From positions 47,842,663 to 47,906,662 of the forward strand of contig CM035808.1 of assembly GCA_020466095.1 (NCBI GenBank): a stretch of 64,000 nt of DNA, read 5' to 3'. This document shows positions 22,462 through 34,607 of this stretch, piece after piece. Positions within the stretch are counted from its first letter, which is position 1. Every line of letters starts with the position of its first letter. Origin of the DNA: Chlorops oryzae (lineage: Eukaryota; Arthropoda; Insecta; Diptera; Chloropidae). Under the pieces are notes generated by a model. The model was not told the DNA's origin. It saw nothing but the letters and a program-made list of their open reading frames with translations, and did not search any database. A program made the translations under genes and the position numbers.

Positions 22462-22559
22462 AATTTAAAAATATTTGTTCGTTGTAAACAGATCGTTAGT
22501 CAGATATGACTAGTTTCTGTGACAGGGATATGTTGTAAATTAAAAAAATTTTGATTGTC

Positions 22560-24917
22560 TCCGTTATTCGCTCAAATCCCCTTAATGTGGTTTTTAACTA
22601 TTCAAAACCGCTTCTCACTCTACGTTTTCTTCCTCATTGCATCAATAATTACCATTTACGTGATTTATTCTAAAGCCGACCTTTCAGCCATCTCGACACT
22701 TATCACGTGCCCAGCGTTCATTGACTTAACTCAATCTTAATTGAATTACAATTCACGTTGAGCGAATGCAATTGAGGAAAGCCATTCGCCGAAAAGTATG
22801 CTTCAATGGCATGCAGAAAGCAAGGCGCATTTCCTTATTTAGCTCGAATTCGAGACAACAAAATAATAGAAGACAATTAATTTTGCCTTACCTTACCTTT
22901 CCTTGCCTGGCATGGCCTGCCTAGCCTTGCCGCAAACGATACTTCAAACCTCTTCAATCATTTCAATTGTTTCGGCAATAAGTCATCACTTAATGTCATG
23001 AAGTGTCATGACGTGACGTGCTTCGTCGCTTGCGGTAACGTTAGCCTGATTGAATGTATGAATGTATATGACGCACTGCAGCGTTTGAAATTTAATTGAT
23101 GAATTTATTGAACAGACTTTCGCATTTAAATGGGTAAAGCTAAATTAAATTATTTATGAACAGAAGATAGGAAAACTAAGAAATTAAAATGGATATATCA
23201 AAGTGCACGTAGTAAGCGCAGCAAGCATAGCGGCGATCAATCACGTTAAGTCACGTCAGAAGGCGCAAATTGTCGCCGGTCAGCTTGAGTTGAACAATGG
23301 AAATGTACATGAAATCGCCATTTGAGACCATAAAATGACATTAAAGCGAAAATCCTAAAGTACGAAGACGGAAGTCAGCACCAAGTGGGTGAGTGGCTTC
23401 AGATTGCGTCTGCACCTAAAAGTGTCTATAAGGGCAAACTGTTGAACGAACAGCTTAACATTTTACAAGGCAACATAAAAAAAATTAAAAGAAAAAAAAA
23501 ACAAAAACATGGAAATACGCTTTCAACCCATAAAGTCGCTTACTTTATATGACAATGAATGGAGAATGCAAGATATGGGCAAGTCGCTTACAAATCTCTC
23601 TCTCCGCCTTCGACAATTCGAAGCCAAAAGTACGCACCTCAAGCTTCTCATGTGGCAAGGACAATACCTTCGCCTACATTAATGTTCTTTTATATTTTAC
23701 CCTATCCCTTCCGTGATTCTCCTTTCATTCTCCTGGTTTGTTGCTTTTTTGACTGCCAAACATTTCTGTGCTGCGTACTAAAATTGCAGCAATGACGCTA
23801 GCCGAAGCTCAAAGGCAACACCATTCGAGGATGCTATCATAAAAATGGCTATTTTGTGCTATTTCGCACTGCTTAAGTAGCAAGGAGAGGTAATAAGGAA
23901 TTGTAAAACGCCAAGTCGGAGTCAACTCGGAGTTGGTTAACTTGCCATTTTATGAGGCTGTTATTTATGGTCTTAAATTGCTTGAGCGGATAAACGCCTC
24001 GAATGGCATTTAAGCCGATGAAAGGGAACCATTTATGGGGAGGGGGGCACAGGACACCATCTTTTACTCTAAGAGTTTGAAAATCTTTTCTTTTTTTTTT
24101 ATATACATTGGTACTTATATCCTTTGACTATAACGTGCCAATATTCTGCCCTTAGGGCACATGAATCGGTTGCCTCCACATCTTCTTTTGGAAAATCTCA
24201 GCTATTGAAGCGGTTTACAGATAAAATATATACCATAACGTAACCGAAACATGAATTTCTGGCAACTATTTCTAATTTTGAGCTTTTCAAAAAACCTAGA
24301 GCTGGAAAGAAAGTCAACGTTTTTTGTTAAAACAAGACAAAATGCTGGTATTATTTTCTTATTTGAAGCAGAAAAGGATCAAAAGTAAGGATTTTGGGTT
24401 AAGCAAATATTGTTAATTGTCCTTTGTGCTTTAAGCATTATCCCGAGTGTCATCAAAAAATCTAAAAATCCGTATATGTGGCAAAAAAATAACGCCTCTC
24501 ACAATTTTTACGAAGGGCCCTCGTGGACGAACATAGCCAAAAGTGAATCATTTCCACTCCAATAGACGGAGGCTTAGAAAGGAAGCGAAAGGTGATTTAT
24601 CGAGCTGAAAGGGAATCATTTCCTTTGAAGGATTAAAAGAGATCGCGAGAGAACGAGTTTTCCTAGAAATTCGTAAATCCGTTTATCTTATCGACCAAAG
24701 GTGAAGAAGTAATAAAATTTATTTTTTATAAGCCCCATTCGGCCTACCGTTATAGGATTATGTGAACTATCAATCAACACTGTGGAAAAAAGATGAAATA
24801 CTGAATTCAAAAAAGGAAAAGACGAAATGGGTTAAGCCTCAAAGGAAATTGATTCGTAAAGGATATTTTCTACTTCTGAAACAATAAAAAAAAAAATTAA
24901 AATAAAAACTAAACGAA
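22560..24917. other. unique sequence
   Basis: No supported gene. It contains pyrimidine-rich tracts (about 22885-22935) and a dense run of TGACGTG/TCATGAC words near 22995-23030. ORFs are short and low in quality. Confidence 0.4.
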
Positions 24918-26360
24918 ACAAATAAGGGTGTTATAGTCAGGCGAGCCTGACAATAGAATACCCTACACAGACTCACATGTTCAAATAATTTTTAATATCA
25001 AGAGATGTTTAAGTCCCTGAGGGGCCCCATATACCGACTTTTGATAGATTTCTTTATGAAAATTGCCTCTTTGCCACGCCCACTTTTCCAATTTTTGTTG
25101 AACTATAATCGGAGGCTTACATATACGCTCAAATTTTAAGTTTCAATAAAATATTTCGAAAAAGTCCGATTTAAGGCAGTTTTGGGATGTTTGTGAAAGA
25201 CCCTAGTACTGGAGGTACCCTTAAAAATGGACCGATCAAGGAACTTTTTTGGAAGAATGCTTAAGTCTACAAAGGAAGCATAAGGGCCAAATTTCGTTCA
25301 AGTCCCATTTGAATTTCGGGTGTAGGAGACAATATTTGAAAACCGCCCTTATGTCACGCCCACTTTTCCAATTATTGGAAATAATATTACTGGCCTTTTA
25401 ATACATATGATCAAACATAAAATTTCATCAAACAGGTGTGTGATTGGTTTCCCTGGGTTTTCATTTCCCTGGGGAAATACGATTCCCGGGAATTAAAATA
25501 TGGAGTGATTGTTTTCCCGGGAATCGAAAATTAACATTTAGCCTGAAAGTTTACATTTTAGGCATTCAAATTACATTTTTTACTGAAGAAAGTAAATTTA
25601 AACAATATTTAAACGTAGCAAACTTCTTGTTATTCGATTTTGACAGCTGATTTGAGTGATGCCACCCTTTTGATACTAGCAAATACTGCCTTCTTTAGGT
25701 TTTTTAAGAGGTGTTAGGTTAGGTTACTTGGGCGGAGTTACATTTTTAATAATTTAAAACTTAAAGAAAAATAATTAAGTAGAAGACAAATCATAATAAA
25801 ACAATCGAACGCTTTATTCTTTCATAAAATGCTCAAAAGATTTAAATACGTGCTGTTTAATCGAAAAAACAAGCAATTTCCCTACCAAGTTACTATGGGA
25901 ATTTGAATTACCCCTTTTTAAGGGAAAGTGGAAATGAATCACACTTGTTAGGGAATTGAATTACCTTTCTCCGAGAAAGGGAGACCAATCACATACCTGA
26001 AAATATCTTATAAAACTTCGATTTTAAAGCAGTTTTTGTGATTTTCGTAACATACCCTAGTACTGGAGGTACCCCTAAAAATGGTCCGATCGGGTCCAAT
26101 CTCGAACTTGTTCTTACTCATGTCCCCGTGAGCACACATACCAAATTTTGTCGAGATAGCTCAACTCCTTCGATAAGAAAACTGTATACAGACAGACAGA
26201 CAGACAGACGGACAGACAGACAGACGGACATGTCTAAATCGAATCTCCTAATGACGCTGATCATTTCTATATATATTTTGGTCTATCTCGACTGGTTCTG
26301 GGTGTTACAAACAACCACACAAACGCAATATACCCTCGACACAGAGTGTGTCGGGTATAA
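24918..26360 (-). mobile_element. DINE-1-like element, complete-looking, with nested MITE
   Basis: The best copy of the main family here. On the + strand it runs from AATAAGGGTGTTATAGTCAG (with the inverted GTCAGGCGAGCCTGAC) through CCACGCCCACTTTTCC blocks, GGTACCCCTAAAAATGG, the (CAGA)n microsatellite at about 26190-26230 and CTGGGTGTTAC, to GTGTGTCGGGTATAA. These features match Drosophila DINE-1/INE-1, non-autonomous relatives of helentrons. A MITE at 25433-25999 interrupts it. Oriented so that TTATACCC is 5'. Confidence 0.75.
25433..25999. mobile_element. MITE nested in the DINE element
   Basis: Inverted ends CAGGTGTGTGATTGG and CCAATCACATACCTG, flanked by AAA on both sides. Deleting the element plus one AAA gives the uninterrupted DINE sequence seen near 60395-60410. 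The inner sequence repeats short motifs such as TTCCC-GGGAAT and AATCACAC. A 3-bp duplication hints at PIF/Harbinger, but AAA is atypical, so the superfamily is open. Confidence 0.65.
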
Positions 26361-28345
26361 AAACTTCCCACAAATCACTTCTACAGATTTCCTTTTCAGC
26401 AAAATTTTCACCGAAATTGCTTTTATATCCATGCGATTTGAAATGATTTTCCATTAACGATGAGCGGAATCCGCGATTTGTTAAGAAAAATAAAAAATAA
26501 ATAAATAAATGCAAGGGCAGCACGTCCGGTGCTTCTTAAAATTTACAAGCGGTGAATGCAACTGTTGCACTTATCGTTCATGATGATAGTTGATGCTGAA
26601 AATGATGATGACACCGACGTTGTTGCCACGTCACTTAAGCACGACTATAAGATGTAAGCTGTAAGCTGAGTTGAATCATCGCTCCCGTTGTTGCTGTTGC
26701 TGCTGTGTTGTCTTTGTCTCCTTGCTATTCTTTTGTTGCAATCAACGCAATCGTCTCACACTGCAGCGCGACTTTTAGAGATTTTGAAATGTTTATCTCA
26801 TTTTTAGTTGTTTTTTCTTGTTGTTTTTGTCTCTCCTTCTTTCTTTGGGTTATTGCTGCTTCGACTTAGACTTATGTTGACTCTTGCTGTTGTTGCTGTT
26901 GTCTCAAAAAATTCCGCTTTCATCATTCCGAGTCACCATTTACTTTCTTTTTCCATTTCCATTTCCATTTTCGTTTTTTTTTTGTTTTTTGTTGAATTTT
27001 TTTTTTTTTTTTTACTTTCATCTCCTCTCTGTTAGAACTCCTCTTGTGTTCTTTTTGTTGTTTTTCGAGCATTCTGTGAGTTGCCATTGTTGCTTTTGTT
27101 TTTGTTGTTGCTGCTTAAACGTCGATGGTTGTCATGCTGTTGTCTGTTGTTAAGTGGAGCATTTTGGCTTTCCATTGTCCTTGTGGTTGAAAAGTACAAT
27201 TTTTTTCTCGTTTCTCTTCCATTGTCGCTGGCGGCATATAGCATGGTGCGTCCCACGGCCCCACCATCCTCTCGGACCGTACTTGAGTTCTTCGGAAATA
27301 ATTGCTCAAAAGCGCTATTGTTATGAGGTCATTTTTCAATGCAAGCTCATTCATTTCTGTGCAAAATTTCTGAATTGTCGTGGACATAATGCATCGATGG
27401 GTTTTTGACAATTTGAGAATTTCAAAAATGATTTTACATTGGAAATCGGTTTAAGCATAAATACCTCTTTACATCTATTATTTTTATTTTTTATTAATCA
27501 TTGAAAGTGCCTCTCGGCACTCAGGCTAATGAGCTTTCAATGTTTGTTTGAGTGTTGCCAAGGTGCTTCGCGACTTCTCGATTTCATGACGAGTACGAAA
27601 AAATTTCTTCCAATAGAGGGGGAATAAATGAAATATTCTTAAAGGTTGTTGATTTCCACTCGTAAATGCGGTTGAAAATATCAAATAAATCAAAAATTTT
27701 TTCATTGTATATTCATTGAAAGTCGATAGCAATTATTTTCTTTTCAATATTGATGAAGACTCTTAGCGCTCGATAGCACAAAACTTTTCAAGAAATGCTT
27801 TGTGTTCTTCCCAATGTATTTCTTAACATTTATTAATGAATTTGCTTTTTCGTTCTACCTACTTATGTTACAGATTTCAAGAAGGAAAGAAGGAGAATAT
27901 CTTGAAATCAATTTGAGGTACTCATTATTTTTTCTGAAGAGCATTTTAAGTTATTTTAAGAATCCCGAAAACTTTTTGCCAATCAACAAAAAAACAAAAA
28001 TAAGAAAACCAATAATAAGTTGAATAACCAAATTTGCCAAAAATTAATTGTCTTGGGTTCTGAGAAAAATTTCATGCACTCGTTAGATCAGGACCACTTA
28101 AAACTCTTATAGATATGGGCAAAACGGTCGCAAGGATCACACACGTAACAGTCATTCTGAACAGAAATAAGGTTGTTTCATTGCTTAACTGTTGTTCAAA
28201 GTTTTCATAATTATAAATCCTTAACAATCACATCCTGTTTGATTTAAATATTATGAGCTAAAATCTAAAAAGAAAGGCTGGAGTGATGGGTGTGACTAAA
28301 TGAATTTACGCCTATATAAAAACATGATAGTTTTTCACCAATAAA
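26361..28345. other. unique sequence, T-rich and CTGTTG-rich
   Basis: No supported gene. Runs of TTG/CTG (26680-27160) and T homopolymers around 26975-27015 give spurious Leu/Phe-rich ORFs. Confidence 0.45.
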
Positions 28346-29011
28346 TTGAGGGTGTTGGAAATAATTATCTCGAAGTCCAACCAATTTATTGTCTCAAAAT
28401 TTTTGGTTTCGAACCTTTTAATAACCAACAAACCGATGAATACTGCCCTTTTAACTGAAATTTCAATTAATAATCAAGTTGTTGAGTATGTAGTGACGGC
28501 CAGAAATTTAGGTATGGTCTTCGATAAAACCTTATCTTGGAATCGCCACATCTCCAGTGCAACTGGGAAAGCTTATGGTATGCTTAGAACACTTTGGTTT
28601 ACCCAAGCGATTACTCCAACTAGTGTTAGGCTTTTATTGTGCAAAACCTATATTCTTCCCGTTCTCCTGTATGGTTGCGAAATATATTCGAACTGTGATT
28701 CTGTTCATCGAAGTAAATTAAATGTTTTCTATAATAATATGGCTCGTTATATATACAGTAAACGGCGCACTGACCATATATCAAGTTATAGCCGCCATAT
28801 CATGGGACTATCTTTTGACAATCTTCTAAAAATCAGATATATTTCTTTTCTACACAAAATTATAAATACCAAAAATCCCGAGTATCTTTTTAATCGCCTT
28901 CGCTTCAATCGTTCAAATAGAGAAAAAGGCTTGGTTCCATTCAAGCACAAAAGGTTGCTTTCTAAGAGTCAATTTTTCATATTTTCGATTCTGCTCTGGA
29001 ACCTATTCTAA
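28346..29011 (+). pseudogene. 5'-truncated LINE reverse transcriptase, C-terminal part
   Basis: 221 codons resembling the region after the catalytic core of a non-LTR reverse transcriptase: TARNLGMVFDKTLSWNRHIS, then LYGCEIY and a terminal basic segment. The polymerase motifs and the endonuclease are missing, as usual for 5'-truncated LINE insertions. It differs from the Jockey element at 18043 and looks closer to other LINE clades, but I cannot assign it. The first 35 codons may already be outside the conserved part. An A/T-rich tail follows, without a clear poly(A) boundary. Confidence 0.75.
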
Positions 29012-29372
29012 TTATTTCTTCCAATTTATGATATTCTGCCATTCACATTTTCATGTATTTATTTTTATTTTCATTTTGAAATGATCTACCATTGCCTTTA
29101 TTCAAATTGTATCATATATATATATTTTTAAAAATTCTTTTTTCTGCTTTTCTATTTAAGTTTATTTGCTCTACGCATAATAATAATGTTTGTGCCATCT
29201 TATAACTAGAACTACCATAAGAGTTTTCCTCTTTTTGAACAAGGGATATATTTTCGCGACGTCTCGATGAGCAGCGAGCTCTCGCAATATTGGATTCAGC
29301 TCTTTACTCTAAATACTCAAATCCAGAACATCTGAACTACAAGGATCAGAAAGCTATTTACAAAGGAGTCGA

Positions 29373-29512
29373 ATAGACGGACATACCTAAATCGAATGTC
29401 CTGGTGAGGGTGATTATTTTTGAACTTGTATTTTCAATGGTCTACCTTAATTTGTACTGGGCTCCAGAACAGTATGGTAAATTACAAAACAGCCTCGACA
29501 CAGAGCTTAACA
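29373..29512 (-). mobile_element. DINE-1-like fragment
   Basis: Contains GACGGACATACCTAAATCG, TATTTTCAATGGTCTACC and CCTCGACACAGAGCTT in the order seen in the fuller copies. Ends diverged. Confidence 0.55.
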
Positions 29513-31780
29513 GAATTTAAAATTTAAATTTAAACCCCTTAAAAAGAGAGTTCTAAAAATTCAATTGTCTCAATCTCTTCTTTCCACAAGCTTCGAATCG
29601 TAACCAATTTTTTGCAATAAATTTTGGAAACTTTCCCCAATCATGCAACATAGCAGCAGCATCCAATGAATTTGTAACATTCTCTCAACTTGGGAAACAA
29701 ATTTCTCAGAAATCGCCGCTAGCAGAAGACAAACTTCATAGATAAATAAACGATTTGCAAGTTACTACGGCTCTTACAAAAAATCTTCGGGAAAAAATCT
29801 TTAAGAAATATGTGCAAAACTTCGTGAAAAACCAAGAACGGAAAAAAAATTACAAAAAATAAATAAATTTGGAGCAAAAGAAAAAGTTCAGAAGCTGGCT
29901 TGAAGTGAAAATTGCGCCCGTTTTTTTTTTTTTGTTTTAAGAGAATTCTGTGCTTTTCCCTGCGACCACGAAGCCAAAACGGAAGTGCATAAATTATGCT
30001 CAAAAACTGTTTTTTTCTCTTTCCCATTTATTTTTTGTATATATAAACATTTGTTTATTTTTTATATATAATATTATTTTGTTTTTTTTTTTTTGGGAAA
30101 AGTCAAGCAGCAGGAATCGCATTTGCTTGAAGGTAAGCTAACCATGGAGAGTGCATGAAAGTAAAGTGCATGAAAATGCGTTGCAACAGCGGTACCTCAT
30201 CAAATTGAAGCCGAAAACGATTTCGAAAGCAGAAAATGATGGGAAAAAAACTTGGCATACCTCGTACGCATGGAACGCAGGACACAGAAGCGAACACAAC
30301 ACGACACAGCACAGTGGCTGCCTTCATATATGTGAGGTGCATACTGTGAGAAAAACAATTCCAGCGCCAAAGTAATGCTGCTGTGTGATTGCGTATGTCT
30401 GTGTGTGGTCGTGTGCCAGTGTGCAAGATAAAATAATAACCTTTTGGAGCATTTTTGGGTCGACTAGCGCATAAATATTTGGCAAAGTGAAAAGCACTGC
30501 CGGAGCATGCTTAAAAATACGCACCGTATGCAGTTATGGAGCGAGCGACCACAAAATACCAAACGACCTTGCTCTGACGATAGAAAGTATGCAACAGCGA
30601 AATGACAGCATAATGTATATGCAAGGTGAATAAAGTAGATGCACAAAGAAAAGAAAGAAACATTAAAAATAAAAAAATTGAAGAAAAATATAAAACATGA
30701 GGAGATGAGAATAATGTTTCCGCTTAAAAATGCAACGAATTTTTCGGTGCTTAGTCTGGGTCAAATATGAGCTATGACGATGATAATAATGATGATGATG
30801 GCGATGGTGATGGTGATCCGATCTAGTTGAAACATACAAAAGACGAGTCAATGTGCAGCCAACTTAACTTCTTGAAAGACAAGAGGCATCAAGCCAAGTC
30901 GAAGCATGAATAAACCCAACAATTTCACTTAAAGCGCTCTCGTGCATTATGCCATGGTGCCTGTTTCTTTGAAGCTTCCTCTGTGTCTCTCCCCCTCATT
31001 TTGGAAGACGCAGTTAAGTGCATTTGCAACAAAGCCACATAAATCCCTTTTATTTTTTTTTCCTTTCTTATTTTGTCTTTCTTTCCTTTGCTTTTCCCGC
31101 AAATATAACACTTGAAAAGGATTTCTTCTATTTTGGCTTGAAACTGATTGCGTGTATTCCTTCCTCCAGTGCTCCAGGCATACACATTCGTAATTCGGTT
31201 GGGATAACAGGAAAACCACTATGGCAGTTCCTTTTATTCATTTCTCTGTAGCTCTACAACCTTTTTTGATATACTCTCTAAGGCGCTGGTACAGTGGTGG
31301 CCAAATTAAAATACTATTCTGCATTAAAAAGACACAACTAATCTGTCTCACAAACTTTTTACTTCCAAGCTGAAAAGGCAAGACTACATAAACGATCAAG
31401 ACTTTGTAGCATACTTATTGGCTGTTAATTTTTTCCGGTGACATCAAAATATCAATTCAACTGCAATTAATTCGAAGCCTTAAAGTAGAGGAGCCCGAGA
31501 AGCTAAATTTGCAGTTACAAGCGTCATTTAGAGTTGTTGGATTGTGTAGCCTACGTTCTAAAACGAAAATAGTCTATGCAAAATAATCTATTTTAATGGG
31601 GGGAGGAGAGCGTGTAAGAATGGTAAAAAATGTAAAAATAATAACTGGACACATTGCAATACCCGAGTGCATTTAGACATTGATACTGTATGCGCGCTTG
31701 GGGTTTCCGATGACCAATATGTATTAATCTTACGTTTATTGAGAGGCGGTGGCCATAAGTAGAGGTGAAAACTAAAAAAT
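29513..31780. other. unique sequence with a GATG-type microsatellite
   Basis: No supported gene. GATGAT/GGTGAT repeats lie at about 30778-30817. Confidence 0.45.
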
Positions 31781-32300
31781 AACAAATAAGGGTGTTATAG
31801 TCAGGTGAGCCTGACAATAGAATACCCGACACATATACACATGTTCAAATAATTTTTAATATCAAGAGGTGTTTAAGGCCATAAGTGGCCCCATATACGG
31901 ACTTTTGCTAAATTTCTTTACGGGCCCTTTGCCACGCCCACTTTTCAAATTTTTTTGAATTCTAATCGGAAGATTAAATATACGCTCAAAATCTAAGTTT
32001 CATTGAATTATTTCGAAAAAGTCAGATTTTGGGTCAGTTTTGAGATTTTTGTGACAGACTCTAGCACTCGAGGTACCCCTAAAAATGGTCCGATTGGGTC
32101 CATGTTCTTACTCATGTGCCTGTGAGTTTGTATACCAAATTTCGTCAAGATAGCTCAAATCCTTCGATAAGAAAACTGTATACAAACAGACGGACTTTTC
32201 TAAATCGAATCTCCTGGAGATCATTTCTATATATATTTTGTATGGTCTATCTTGACTGGTTCTGGGTGTTACACACTCCAGCGTGTCAGATATTCAAAGT
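31781..32300 (-). mobile_element. DINE-1-like element, internally deleted
   Basis: Begins AACAAATAAGGGTGTTATAG with the GTCAGGTGAGCCTGAC inverted motif and has CCACGCCCACTTTTC, GGTACCCCTAAAAATGG, a shortened CAGACGGAC tract and TGGTTCTGGGTGTTACACAC. It is missing the second CCACGCCC block and the terminal GTCGGGTATAA. Confidence 0.7.
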
Positions 32301-33305
32301 GAGTGTAGAGGGAACTCCTAGAAGTTTTATTTTTCAATGATTGACGTTTTGGAAGTGACCTAAAGCTATGAGTGGTTTTTGAAAACGTAACAAAAAAAAA
32401 AAAAAAAATGGTGACCTTGAGATACTCGAGCGCGTCAAAATATGCAGAGCGATCAACTTGATGTCTTAGTCGTCCTGAATGATCATCTGAAAATTATATG
32501 GGGAGGTATTGTTAATCTGACAAATTAAAAGACGATGACCGCGAAAAACCAAAAAAAAAACGGACTGTGCATCATATTCAATTCACAAAATGATTTGGAA
32601 ACAAAACAAACAAACCAAATCTATTGTGATAAGATGCGAAGACATTACCTACATCGCCCCATCGCGGGGAATAGCCAAGTCGGATTTGAGGGTGAACTTC
32701 TAATTGAAATAGGGGCGCAAAAATTACTTTTTTTTGCACTTTGGTGCAGCAACAAATTCTGGGCCACTAATTTTTCAATTCCACGCCCACTTAATGCTAT
32801 TTTGAGGGTGGTAGTGCTAACTTGACTGTCAAGTTAGCATTACCAGGGGTAATATTTAAAAACCGAAGAGCTAAAAATTTTTTTTTTCTACAACAAATTC
32901 ACAACAAATTAGCAACAAATTATAAGCTAGTTTGGAATTTAAAATTTCAAAATGGTAGTGCTAACTTGATAGACATTTCTCTTAAGCTGAAGCGTTCGAG
33001 TTTTTCAAAGAATAGAATTTTTTTACTTATCTGACGGGCTGCCAACAAACCCACCTCCAAAGCATTCAAATATATTAGGAGCACATTACAGGGTGTGAGG
33101 TTTCTCCCGATATCATTTTCTGACGCGCTCGGGGAAATGAAAAAATTCCCTCTTGGGCTCCCCTCCTAATAGAAATGGTCAAACAAAAATGCACGATACA
33201 TGAAAAAGCCCGAAGTTTTTTCGTACACCATATAGCTATACATATACCTACATAGTTTTTTGGCCCATTTCTAAGTTTAAAAAAATCGATCTTCTTCAAG
33301 CTAGG
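32301..33305. other. unique sequence with a perfect hairpin
   Basis: No supported gene. At 32815-32839 the arms TGCTAACTTGA and TCAAGTTAGCA pair perfectly around CTG. The motif GTAGTGCTAACTTGA recurs near 32954. Confidence 0.45.
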
Positions 33306-33937
33306 TGTTGTGAGTCACTTCTACCGAAGTCACGTCACACTGCCGGCACTAAGAAGAAAAAAGCAAAGTGTCATCAATAATGCGGAAACGAAGAAACGAT
33401 AGCGATCGGGTGCAATGTGTCAACAAAGCTCGACGGTTGAAATATGAAGCTATCATATTCAAACAGTGGTCAGTGGGCCAAATGCAGAATTGGGTCACCA
33501 ATTATTACTTAATAGTGCAGCAACATGGAAAGAGAACTGGGTCAGCGCGACAACAACAGCCAGCTGAAGAAATAGAACGATGCAGAGACGCAGAAGAGCA
33601 CACTGGAAATGATCGACTCGAGGAAAGTGCATGCAAAGCACTTTCTGATTATAAAAGCTGATCATCGAGCAACGGAAAGGGACTTGCATTTTGGAATCGA
33701 CAAGTACACTATCAGATCTCAACTTTGGCGCACCTACTTACGAGCCAGGACGACAAAGTGTGGATCTCCGTGTTAGCTAGGGATTAGGGCAGTAAGTAAG
33801 CTAGAATAGAAACTATTAAAAGGACTTTATTAAATAAACATTTCTTATAACCGAATAAAGTCAGTGTTTTTATTTGGGAAAGTACGGAATCCTTATTGGC
33901 GCTTTACGCGAGGTCCTTCCCCCCAGCACGCACAACA
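33306..33937 (+). repeat. 5' LTR
   Basis: Starts TGTTGTGAGTCAC and ends GCACGCACAACA, giving inverted ends TGTTGTG/CACAACA with TG...CA termini. AATAAA polyadenylation motifs occur near 33832 and 33854. The ORFs inside it are not considered genes. Confidence 0.95.
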
Positions 33938-33940
33938 TTA

Positions 33941-33953
33941 TGGCGCAGCCGGT
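33941..33953 (+). promoter_or_regulatory. primer binding site for tRNA-Ser
   Basis: TGGCGCAGCCGGT, 3 bp after the 5' LTR, is complementary to the 3' end of an insect tRNA-Ser including its CCA. Several fly gypsy-type elements (the 297/17.6 group) are known to use tRNA-Ser. Confidence 0.85.
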
Positions 33954-34487
33954 TTTCGACTAAGGATAGTTGGGAACGAATTACGATCCGTGAAGTTTTA
34001 ACTTAAATTGCAAGTGCCAGGTCAACTTTGCAAAATAATAAAATAAAATATTGTTTGGCCACAGTGGGTTAAAATTGATATTTATTGGGCATATTTGAGT
34101 CATTCACTGAAACCTACTGAACAGTGGTGAAACCTAATTCAGTGGGGCCTGGGCGTGAGTGAAACTTCCGAAAGGCACTTTAGTGAAAAATGGCAAAAAT
34201 ATTCCGAATTGTATCGATTCATTTGTTTGAACCTTTTTGTACTGTACTGCTATAACCTGTCGAACAGTGGTGAAACCTAATTCGTCAGGATCCGGGTGTG
34301 AGTGAAACTTCCGAAGGACACCTTAGCGGCACAAAGCAGGAAGGGGATAAAAGAAAAACCCTGAAAAAATTTTATAACAGAACAAGAATAACTGACTTTA
34401 AATAAAAAACAGCGGCAGAGGAAAGAATAATCATCAAGGGGCCGAAGAGAAGAAAGAACAATCGACAAAAACAGAATCGCAGTCAAA

Positions 34488-34496
34488 ATGGTAAGT
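34488..34496 (+). promoter_or_regulatory. possible splice donor in leader
   Basis: ATG followed at once by GTAAGT, a strong donor. A possible acceptor (ATTATATAG) ends at 40886, just before the env-like ORF. Errantiviruses make env from a spliced RNA, so the pair may be the trace of that message. The reading-frame fit across it could not be settled. Confidence 0.4.
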
Positions 34497-34607
34497 ACAC
34501 AAATAAACTACATACATATGTAATTTGCTATTTTGAGATTGTGCCCTTTACGACATCGATTTTTGCACGTAAAATTTTTTTTAACGGAGTTTTTTCCCGT
34601 CGATTAA

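Larger units (their letters stand above)
18043..22547 (+). mobile_element. Jockey-clade non-LTR retrotransposon, nearly complete
   Basis: About 4.5 kb, flanked by the direct repeat ATTTTGATTGTC (18031-18042 and 22548-22559), so the whole insertion is visible. It has a 334-bp 5' leader, ORF1 with three zinc knuckles, ORF2 with endonuclease and reverse transcriptase, and an A-rich 3' end. LINEs of this clade copy themselves by target-primed reverse transcription. Full length with clean duplications suggests a fairly recent insertion, though ORF2 is frameshifted. Confidence 0.9.

Noticed and set aside
33368..33722. ORFs of 97 and 75 aa on opposite strands, repeated at 43441-43795
   Set aside because: Both lie inside the LTRs, so their repetition reflects the identical LTRs, not genes.
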